Shown: piece after piece, positions 33,288 to 42,747 of the stretch
Numbering within the stretch: the stretch's first letter is position 1
Layout of the letters: every line of letters starts with the position of its first letter
Assembly: GCA_032718865.1 (NCBI GenBank)
Contig: JALUTQ010000040.1
Location: 992,001-1,056,000, forward strand
Direction of reading: 5' to 3'
Source: Tilletia caries
Taxonomy: Eukaryota; Basidiomycota; Exobasidiomycetes; Tilletiales; Tilletiaceae
Length of the DNA: 64,000 nucleotides
The notes under the pieces: generated by a model
What the model saw: the letters and a program-made list of their open reading frames with translations, nothing else
Told to the model about the DNA's origin: nothing
Database searches by the model: none
Translations under genes and position numbers: made by a program

Positions 33288-36228
33288 ATGGATCCCGACA
33301 CCGCATACGTCGACGGTATCGCACCGGCCAAGCTTATGGAGGTGGACCAGGTGAAAGAAGGTGAGCTTTGGCAAAGTCCCTGGCTCGAGCGTGTTCGAAT
33401 TACATTGGGCTCCCGTTCATTGACTCTTCGTCCACGATGCAGTACTTGGGAGCGGAAAGGATCCGTATAAGCTCAAGAGGTCAGCTCACATCCTTCCACG
33501 TATTCTGGCACTGCAGGCTAAGGATGGGCGCGGAGGGCCCCGGAGTGCTCCGTACTCCGGGGCTCCTACTCCGGCTGACTCCGGCTGATTTTGAGATGCT
33601 TTTTCGCGCTCCGTACTCCGCTCATTTTTAGGCAGTCGTCCCAACTCCACTCCGCGCTCCGCACAAAATCTCCCCATCTCATTGCGCTAGCTCCGTACTC
33701 CGGCTAAATTTAGTAAAATTTCAAAGTCCACTCCGTACTCCGGGGTGACGGAGCGCGACTACTCCCCCGAAACTCCGTACTCCGGGGAAAGTTCGCAGAG
33801 GTCCTACAGAACTTGAGAAATGTGGACCCTTACATTGATTGCCGCTCTTCCATCCATGTTTTTGTTCGGCAAAATCATCGTTGGCGGTCGTAGAGCTCAA
33901 GAACACACAGTATGAACCCCAAATGAGAAATCTGAAAAGAAATTTTGCCGAATTTTTGAAAACCAGAGCAAAATATGCCCATTTCTGACTTGAATTTTTC
34001 AAAATTGCGACCTGATTTTTGAAAAAAAGCAAGGCCCCGGAGCGCCCCGGAGTTTCGGGGGAAACTCCGCACTCCGTCTGGCATTCGAGCTAGTCACTCC
34101 GTACTCCGGCGAAAAGTTAGCTCCAGGCCTTGCCGTACTCCGTACTCCGGGGACATGACAGGCTTGCGCTCCGTACTCCTGCAGAATCCAATCAGCGGGA
34201 GTAAATCCTCGAAAATGCACTCCGTACTCCGTACTCCCCCGGAGTGAGGTCCCGACTAGTCGGGGAACTCCGGGAAACCCACTCCGGGGCTTACTCCGCG
34301 CCCATCCTTACTGCAGGCAGGATGTGATCAGACTGAGCATTTCCAATTTTCCCTTTGTTTTCCTATTGCACAGGCACTCGGATCACTACTCGTGCACCTG
34401 TCCGGCCTGGCGTTTCCAGACCAGAGTCTCGGCCACGGCCAGGACGTGTAAACATCTCAAGGTCAGTCTTGGACTCTCAGAGCGCGGGCCGCCAGGAGGG
34501 TGTCGTGTGGATAATACTTACTACTCCCATGCGGATCCTATCCTTCACAATTGAAGGCTCTACTTGGAGAAAAGTACGAAAATGAACGAGTAGCAGCAGC
34601 AAGAGGGGTGAGTAGTAGCTGCATATCATTGTACGTACTTTTCCGTGCTTGTAGAAAGTGCTGAAGACTGGCATCTGCTCAGGAGGCTCCGGGTCCATCA
34701 TCCTCGCCGAAGAAACGCGGAACCAGCGCGTCCTCCTCGGCTAGTCCCACCAAGAAAGCGAAGAATTCAGTTGAGTGATTGATCTTGAGCTTGCCAGATA
34801 TATGCATTCCCCAGCCCGATACCCATACTCAACGCTAACAAAACTTTTGTAAATACAGGTAAGCTTGATGCTCGCCGAAACGTTTGCGATCGATGGTAAC
34901 GTCGACCCGACCGGCTGGTGGATGAGCGAGAAGGTAAGCTGATATCTACACCATAGCCATGGCCCTTTCAAAAAAGCGTTTCTCAAAACAATCTTCGCTG
35001 CAGCTTGATGGAGTTCGCGCGTACTGGGACGGAAGCTCAATCTGGTCCCGAGCCTCTGTCCTGTACGACGCGCCGCAAGACGTCAAGGATAAACTTCCGA
35101 CCGACATGTCTCTCGATGGAGAGCTCTGGATGGAGCGAGATGCGTTCGACGGGACTTCGGGTATCATCCGGTCTGGAACATCAGGCTGGAAGAAGTGGGA
35201 TCGAATCATATACATGGTGAGGGTCTCCTTACTTCTCTATCGGATTCTTTAGACCGTTCGTTCGAAACCAGCTCACCTCATACGCTCCCTGGTAAAGGTC
35301 TTTGACGTCGTGGGTGACAGTAACCCATTCGAGCAACGCCTGGAAGCACTCAAGCAGCGATTCGGCGAACCCCTGACGCCGACCGAAGTCCTGGCCCAAA
35401 AGGGGGTTCCTGGAGGCAGGATCGTCGTCCTCAAGCACGAGAAGTGTACCTCCCGTGACCACCTGCTCGAAGAGCTCACCAAAGTCGAAGCCGTGGGCGG
35501 CGAAGGTCTGATGCTTCGCAAGGCGGGCAGCCAGTACGACCACCGACGGTCGCGCTCGCTCCTCAAGGTGAAGACGTTCTACGATGCCGAGGCGATCGTC
35601 ATTAATATTGAACAAGGCGAGGGCAAGAACTCGGGTCGTATGGGTGCCCTTGGATGTCAGATGGAGAACGGAGCGCGGTTCAAGGTGAGAAGCTAGGCCG
35701 GAGAAAGGGTGTATGCCGATCGAGACACTCTTTGTGGCCGTCCTTTGCTGACTGATACGAAATTCTTTCCTGGCAGGTCGGAACGGGTTTCACGGACTCG
35801 CACCGCAACAACCCGCCTCCGGTCGGGTCTATCATCACCTATAATCCAGGAACTCTCCCAGGACGGAATTCCTAGGTGTGTTTAATGATCGTGATGCCAT
35901 CCACTTTCCAGCTCTACGGTCACTGACATCGATACTCCTTGATCAGGTTCCCGGTCTTCAAGGGCATTGGTGAGCAGTAGTCCATCGGTTCTCTCACGCA
36001 CAAAGAGCGACCAAGCTGACCTAGGCCTGACTACTTCAACTTCAACCTCGCATTTGTTCAACAGCCGCCGACAAGACCAAGCCAAAAGACGCCGTCGTCC
36101 GCTCGACCCGGCTGCGCCCTGATAAAGCAGCCACCGTCGCTTTGACTGCCGCTACAGAGGCGTCTACGGAGGCGAGCTCTTCCGGCACTCAGAAGACGGC
36201 GCCGGCGAAGAGGCAGAAGAAGAAGTGA
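33288..36228 (+). CDS. ATP-dependent DNA ligase with SWIM zinc finger
   Basis: Exons: 33288..33360, 33443..33479, 34374..34461, 34557..34607, 34683..34769, 34859..34933, 35004..35216, 35298..35684, 35777.., then about 35947..35970 and 36064..36228. After VLGSGKDPYKLKR comes a SWIM finger, YSCTCPAW...RTCKHLK (CxC...CxH). A Ser/Lys linker follows, then the adenylation domain with catalytic Lys in SEKLDGVRAYWDG, the LDGELW motif, VGGEGLMLRK and LLKVK. An OB-fold follows (MGALGCQMENG, VGTGFTD). The small, compact ligase with EKLDGVRAYW resembles the bacterial LigE/virus-like group rather than fungal Cdc9 or Dnl4. It seals nicks using ATP; the SWIM finger may bind DNA or partners. The 894-nt intron 2 contains MITE copy B. 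In the OB domain the frame appears to shift near 35842-35850; read straight on, translation stops at 35875. The basic C-terminal tail in exon 11 ends KRQKKK. Confidence 0.75.
33519..34310. mobile_element. hAT-like MITE, copy B (792 bp), within an intron
   Basis: Same family as 28408..29196 but inverted: TAAGGATGGGCGCGGAG ends, 8-bp duplications CTGCAGGC at 33511..33518 and 34311..34318, and the same GGAGTACGGAG/CTCCGTACTCC subterminal repeats. Sequence identity to copy A looks close to 90 per cent by eye. It lies wholly inside intron 2 of the DNA ligase gene, away from both splice sites. Confidence 0.9.
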
Positions 36229-36426
36229 TGCTGTTGGCCTGATCCTGGCAGGCAGAACAGTCTGGTGCGATTTCCTACGCCCCACGAAGAACGTAACGAC
36301 AAGCTCTGACGAAAGAGGGAATGGGGCAGGAGTGACACGGGAAAGGAAAGGGGGTATGCAAAGGGCAAAGTGGGGGAGGTTTGTTTCCGTTTCGTTTCGA
36401 GGTTCGAGATCGCAAGAAAAAACAAA

Positions 36427-37010
36427 ATGACATCGTTCTTCGTTCATTTCATTAGCATGCCGAATGCCTTCGTTGTAGCCGCTCACGTCTGGACGAAACG
36501 CGTGCACGAAATTACTGCTCCTGCCGAGTTGGTGGCCCGCCGTATTCCGAATGACATCCTGGAGGGCGAATACGGCTTCTTGATCCAGACCAAACCGGTT
36601 GAGGAAGGCGGGAACGGCGAGGCGATTGGCTTGAAGGTGCTCGGCGCATACGCCATGGCCCGCGGTTTCATGCGACAGGGTCAAGGTCAGCCCGACGAGA
36701 CTCGCTCAGCTCGATTACGATACGTTCTCAAGGAGTACGTCAATGCCCGACTCCTATACTGTCACCCCTCGCGGACGTCGACAACCTCGTCAACGCGATT
36801 TGCGGAATCTCGAGGCTGTGCCGCCTGTCACGGACGACACTGGCGAGCGTGTTCGCGAGAGTTTTGCCGAGTTTCTCGAGAGGTGAGACAGAGAGCACTC
36901 TGCCCCGTGTGTTCCCTGGCCATCTGAACGTGGGCGCTGAATGAGGACATTCTCTTTCCACAGTTTCATCGACGATAAGATTTCTTTCAAATCCAACCAC
37001 CCCTCATCGC
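36427..37010 (+). pseudogene. C-terminal fragment of LSG1-type GTPase
   Basis: A frame from about 36427 reads like the C-terminal third of LSG1/Kre35, the cytoplasmic GTPase that releases Nmd3 from 60S subunits. Recognisable blocks are ELVARRIPNDILEGEYGF, AYAMARGFMRQGQGQPDETR, and ARLRYVLKEYVNARLLYCHP. At about 36764-36770 the frame changes by one base; the next frame continues plausibly (RDLRNLEAVPPVTDD) into a donor near 36883 and a further short exon. The GTPase domain itself is absent upstream, where the ligase gene ends. So this is a truncated, frameshifted relic, not a working LSG1. Confidence 0.6.
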
Positions 37011-37209
37011 ACCCAACGTCAAACCTGTGGTTATGTGGATTATACAAAAGGGTTGATTCAGAGGTGGGAGGGGTGATTGAGAGGTGATTGATAGGGGTGC
37101 TTGAGATGACGAAGGACATGATCAAGCAAGCTGACTCCATCTTCACCCTCGCCCTCCTCCTCCTCTTCATTCACCCTCCCATCAGCATCGATACAGCGCC
37201 CCAGCCCCC

Positions 37210-40168
37210 ATGCACGACAACGACGATCTCAAGAAGCGCCGAGCGTCCGACGAAGACCAAGAAGAGGAGCTCGATGACGACGAGATCGAGCGTCGAATTG
37301 CCGCTTTCGACGCAGAGGACGACGATGACGACGAGGATGAAGACGATGATGGATACGACGAGGATGAGAACGACGAGGAGGATGATGGAGGCAGGCGGAA
37401 GAAGCAGAAGTGGGTTCGGAACAAGTTCTTGGATATCGAGGCTGAGGTTGACGACGATGAAGAAGAGGATGATGAGGAGGATGGCTTTGGCGCCGAAGGT
37501 GAGTTACGCGCAGTCAATCCCTTCAAGAACATGTTTGCATAGACCCTATCTGACTTTCTTGCTTGCGCCGCGCCCTCCCGCTACAGCCGGATTCATCGAC
37601 GACGAGGATGTCAACGACAATGCTCTGTCCCGCCGACAAATCGCGGCGGACAACGAGAATCTCGATCGAATGCACACACAGAACGAGAATCAGTCGGCCG
37701 AAGAAGTGGCGCGTGAGCTGCGCAAGCGATATGGTCGAAAGACCCATCGCAAGGACACGGACAACGTCCCTCGTCAGTTTCTCATACCCGACGTGTTGGA
37801 AGACCCCAGTACTTGGGCGGTGCCCGTCACGATAGGCAGAGAGCGGGAGATCGTCATCACCATCATGCGCAAGCGCAAGGCTTTCGACTCGGCAACCCTG
37901 AACACTCCACCCATGGCAATCTCCACCGCCTTCTGCCGTGATCCTATTCCTGGCAAGATCTACGTGGAGGCTTGTCGACCCGATGCCGTCGTCGACGCCA
38001 TAAGTGACATCGTCGGAGTGTACGCTCGCACCGTGGACAAGCTCTTCCAGGTTCCTGTCGAGGAAAGGGCAGACCTACTCAATTTCACGAAGCTCGAGCA
38101 CGAGGTGAAGATAGGAGGATGGGTGCGCTTCAAGCGGGGCAAGTACACCAGAGATCTCGCTCAGGTGATCGATGTTGCTCAGAACGGAGAAGAGGTCGAC
38201 ATAAAGTTCGTACCGCGCATCGACATGAACCCTTCCAAGCTGGAGCTCGCTCAAGACTCGCGCGGTGTCAAGCGACGGCGTCATTTGGACAGCGGCAACA
38301 ATGCTCTGAACAAGCGACCGCAGCAGCAACACTTCGACCCATCCGAGATTCAGCGAGTCTACCCCGGCGAACTCACCAAGCGTGGCAACATCTACGAGTT
38401 CCAGAACGATGACTACTCCGATGGGTTCTGTGAGAGGCACGTCAAGACCACAGCGCTCATCGTGAAAGACATAGAGCCTACATTGGCCGAAATCGAAATG
38501 TTCCAACGAGGACGAGTGGAGTTGGACGACGAAGGGAACCCGGTCAACGATTCGGTCAACCTTCGCCAGTTGGCCAAACTCAAGCAGAAGGCAAATCAAG
38601 TCATCCAGCCCGGAGACCACTTCGAGGTGTTCGAAGGCGACCAGCGCGGAGTCCGTGGCACTGTGGATGCCGTCAATGGACAGGTCATCATCATCAAGAC
38701 GGAGAATGCAGAGATGAAGGGCACCAAGGTCGAAGTTCAGCTCGACCTCCGGGTGCGCAAGACCTTTAAGGTTGGAGACCACGTCAAGGTCGAATCCGGC
38801 ACCCACATCGACGAGACAGGTACGGTGACGAAGTTCGACGGCAAGGAGACAACTTTCCTGTCCGATCTGACCATGAAGGAGGTCACGGTCTTCTCCAAGG
38901 ACTTACGCGAGAATGTCGGTTCGGGTCTGGCCACGGGCCCACGGCTACTGGCTTCAACATGCATGACTTGGTCATGATGTGCAACCAACGGGCTGCGGTC
39001 ATCTACAACATCGAGCGCGAAGGGTGCTGGGTCCTGGACGAAGAGGGCAATTCGCAATTGGTGGCCCCGAGATTGCTGCTGCCGCTGAGGAACACGTCCA
39101 GTGTTTGGATTAACCAGGAAGGTCATGAGATTCGCAAGGGAGACACTATGAAGGAGGTGGAGGGAGCTGTGAGTTCCATTCTCTCATTGCGTCGAGCCTT
39201 GTATGCCTCTGAGACAATCCGTGCCCTTTACACAATGACCACGTCTACAGTATCCACGCTCTGGCCAAGTCATCCAGACTTACCAGTCCGGAGTAGTCTT
39301 CCTTTACGACCGCGACCTTTCCGAAACCAAAGGGGTCTGGTATGCGTCTCCGAGCCGCCTGATCCCTTTGACCCCACACCACATCGGCACATCGGTCAAA
39401 GACAGTCTCGACAAGATGAACCCGGCAAGGAACATGCAGCTGATGGCTTCGCGTGGCAATGGTTCAACCCCAACGCCACACGTTGCCCTGAGTGGGCGAA
39501 CGAAGGACTACTTGAAGGGCCGACACGTGGTGGTGGTGAAGGGACCCTTCAAGAGCTACCGCGGGATCATCAAGAAGACGTTGGCGGATGACAAGGCATA
39601 CGTTGAGCTGCACACAACGAACAGGAATGAGACGTTCCCCTTCGCACTCCTGAAGGAGAAAGAGTGAGTTACTTGGCAGTGCTGCTGCATTTATCTGCCT
39701 CAACGCGCTGCTTGGCCTGCTCACCTTGAGATCTATTCCTTGTACAGTCCTGATACCGGCCAATCAAAGCCTCTGGCGATCGGCGGCGGGCCTGGGGCCA
39801 ACTCTGGCCCTGCGCAAGGCAAGAGCAACATGAGGACGCTCTACAGCTCCGGGTCAAACGGGATCATGGGACCACCTATGGGAGGTGGCACTCCCTGCGG
39901 CGGAATGGCGCCAGAGACAGGGCGCACGCCTCCCATGGGCTTTGCCGGTGCCAGCACTCCAATGGGTGCAGGGCATGGCAACGACGGCAAGAAGACTCCG
40001 TTCCAGGCCCCGAGTGGGGTCAAGTCATTTGCTGGGCCGGGGCAAAGGCTGGGAGAACCGACACCGAGGTCGGCGGCTGCTGTGTATGGTGCCCGGACGC
40101 CGAAATGGTCGGCGACGGGCAAGAAGACGCCTGCTATGACAAAGAGTACTGCATCCTTCGTTGGCTGA
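37210..40168 (+). CDS. SPT5: Transcription elongation factor SPT5
   Basis: Exons 37210..37498, 37587..39168, 39251..39663, 39748..40168. The N-terminus is a long Asp/Glu-rich region. The NGN domain follows (GKIYVEACRPDAVVDAISDI), then KOW domains (EVKIGGWVRFKRGKY, IQPGDHFEVFEGDQRGVRGT, FKVGDHVKVESGTHIDETGT, HDLVMMC) and a last KOW (LKGRHVVVVKGPFKSYRGII). The C-terminal repeat region is rich in Gly, Thr and Pro (GGGTP, GARTPKW). Spt5 with Spt4 binds RNA polymerase II and controls pausing and processivity. Oddity: exon 2 needs a one-base change near 38935-38941 (GGGCCCA); read straight, it stops at 38977. All flanking sequence on both sides is well conserved, so the gene may be intact with a sequence error, or truly shifted. 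With the shift corrected, about 901 residues. Confidence 0.88.
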
Positions 40169-41309
40169 CTCTCTCTTTCCCCCTCTGCTTCACTTCTCCC
40201 CCCCATCTCCTTTCCACTCCAACCCAACCTCTGCCTCCCTTCTCTCCAGCTCCCTCCCCCTCCCACAACGCGCATAATCACTTTACGGAGAATGGCAACT
40301 TTACCCCCATCCATTCTCACGTTTACGGACTTTCGCAAGAGCGACCCTTTTCCCCGCTTATACTCACCACACGACTCACGAGTGCCCTTTTGACCCAGCG
40401 CTCGTGAGGTCCATATGGTTCCTCCACGCTCAGTAGGGGTACATCCTTTCTCTCTCGCTTTCTCTCTTTCTTTTGCTTTGAATCAACTCGTTCCTATACA
40501 TTGCACGATGCCTCTTCAGACGGTCAACACAATCCTACCCCGTCTTCCGCTTCCACCGCCCATCCCCATCCGCATCAAGCACTGCATCATCCACACCCAC
40601 CAGCAGCAGCGCCCCAAGACGGACAGCGGCACCAGCACTCATCCCAGCAGCGGCATCGGCAGCATCATCGGCACCACAGCAGCAGCAGCAGCCACAGCAG
40701 CAACAACAGCTGCGCCTCCTCTCGTCCTCGTCGTCCTCGCCCAAACAGCGCGTCATCACTTCACCCACCACCCTCGCAGACCTCCTCTCAACACTCAGGA
40801 GATTCCCGCTCCCGTCCAGCTTGGAGGCGGGACCGACAAAGGCTCGGGACCTTCGCGCCAGCGAGGTGCGAGCAGGTAGCAGTGAGTGTATGTAGCACCG
40901 CCGTAGCCAAAGGGCAGGCCTGACAAGTGACAGCGCAGATGTCTATCTTTCAGCACCCGTTTGAAGTGAGACCAATCGTGCTCGCTGGGTATGAGTGCTC
41001 TGGAGCATGATCTGTTTCGTTGTTCATCTTCGGGTCAAGGCAGGCATCCATGAGGAACCATTCATCGTTCCCGAGAGGGAGGTGGCTTTCGGGTGGGAGA
41101 GACGTGAAGCAGGTGGTGGGTGATGCGTGGACTGTGAGCTGTGGACTGTGGGTGGTTGGGTGCGAAGGGAAAGGAAAGAGTGAGTGAGCTTCCAGCATGA
41201 CGGGACGATGGACGTCCCGACCATCAGCTGGTCCATTATTGCCTTTCCACCATCGTCTCCCTCGCCCCGCCTTGCTCGCGTTGAAAGAAGAAAGAGAAAA
41301 CAAAGAACA
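40169..41309. other. Intergenic region holding the duplicated segment
   Basis: About 1.1 kb between SPT5 and the GST gene. Pyrimidine-rich after SPT5 (3' untranslated), then the 273-bp duplicated segment, then the GST promoter. No independent gene is supported. Confidence 0.5.
40518..40790 (+). repeat. 273-bp duplicated segment, copy 2
   Basis: Copy of 8565..8837 in the same orientation, one mismatch. It lacks the start and end of the 166-residue reading frame, so it is a partial gene copy. After the break it continues ACACTCAGGAG, close to a sequence that follows the stop codon of the parental gene (ACACTCAAGGAC at about 9030), which might mark a template-switch junction. Confidence 0.95.
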
Positions 41310-42463
41310 ATGTCGTCCGCGTCCTCGAAGCCGTACCACACCCAGTGCACCGGACAGGCCCTCGTCACGGTCCAGACGGTGGCCGCGAAGTCAGACGAAG
41401 AAGCCTCCTCCAAGCTCACCCTCTTCGGAGCCTGCTTCTGCCCGTACGTCTTATCTTCCCATCCTTCTCTCCCTTTTCGCTGTCCCTCTACACTGACCCA
41501 ACAACTCCATCTTGCGTGACAGCTTCGTTCAACGCGCCTGGGCCGCCCTCTGCCTCCTCAGTCCGCCCTCGGCCTCAAGTCCCTGGCAATACCGCGAAGT
41601 CGATCCGTACGCCAAGCCAGCCGATTTACTCGAGCTCTCGCCCAAAGGTCTCGTTCCTGCCCTCAAACTCGGAAAGGACGATGCCTACCCGCCGGACCTC
41701 GTTCGCGGCATCTGCGAGTCGACCGTCATGTAAGAGAGAAAGCCCCGGAGTTTCCCTTTTGGATGACAGAAAGGGCTGACCGCTGACCTTTTCTCTCTGG
41801 AAACCCAGCGTGGAGTATCTCATCGAGAACTTCGACCCCTCCCCCTCAGGCGAGAGCCTCCTACCCCCCAAATCTCAACCCTACGAACGCGCCCTATACC
41901 GCATCGCAGCCGACCGTCTAAACAGGACCCTCGTCCCAGCCTTCTACCGCTACCTCCAAGCCCAAAACCCCGACGCACAGGTCCAACACGGCCGCGAGTT
42001 CGTACAGGAAGTCGAGGCCTTCGTACGCGGGATGGACGTCGTTCCCGCCTCCTCGGCTTCGTGGGGAGAAGGGGGGCGGAGTAGCCCAGCGTCCGGAGGT
42101 GGGTTCTGGGATGGATCCCAGACGCCCTCCTTGGTTGATTTCGACGTGGCGCCGTGGCTCTTCCGCGCAACGAACGTGCTCAAGCATTTCCGCGGTCTCG
42201 AGTTGGACAAGGCCCTCGATCCCGCGCTGAAGGATCGGTACCTGGCTTGGCAGGAGGCTGTCTTCAACCACCCGGCTTGGAAGGCGACGGTCAGCGACGA
42301 GCAAACGTATCTCGACAGCTACGTTCGGTATGTGTGGACGAAGCTTTTGAAACATTCTGAGCGCAGGATCCGACTGACGTTTCCTCTACACAGGTACGCT
42401 GAGAACCGTCCCAACACAAGCCAAGTCGCTACCGCGATCAACGAGGGACGCGCCCTGCCCTGA
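41310..42463 (+). CDS. Omega-like glutathione S-transferase
   Basis: Four exons: 41310..41443, 41523..41729, 41809..42327, 42394..42463; 309 residues. The N-terminal thioredoxin-like fold has CPFVQRAW with Cys44 as the likely catalytic residue (Cys-type, as in omega GSTs), KPADLLELSPKGLVPAL with the cis-Pro, and an ESTVIVEYL glutathione-binding segment. The C-terminal half is all-helical. Such enzymes reduce dehydroascorbate and glutathione mixed disulfides, or detoxify small compounds, in the cytosol. A Ser/Gly-rich insert (about residues 185-205) interrupts the helical domain. The Cys motif is split by intron 1. Confidence 0.85.
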
Positions 42464-42747
42464 CGCTTCCGAATCCTGAGAGCAAAACACTGTATCCATT
42501 CACTATTCACTGACTTGGAGAGAAATTGTAGACCGAAACATCATCGTCAAGATTGCCCTGTCAACCAAGTCGCGAAGTGTAGGAAGTGTGAGATAGAGCC
42601 AGAGAGAGAGAAAGGGAAAGAGAGAGAGATCGAGAGAGAGAGAAAACTTCGAGAAGGGGTCGTGAAGTGAGGATCGGATCACCAGGAGAAAGCCGAATGT
42701 ACATCGCAGACGTAAAAGGGAAAAAAGAGATGATAGAAAACACGCAT
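42464..42747. other. Convergent 3' region with GA repeats
   Basis: Short region between two convergent genes, with (GA)n tracts at about 42601-42647. Nothing else seen. Confidence 0.5.
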
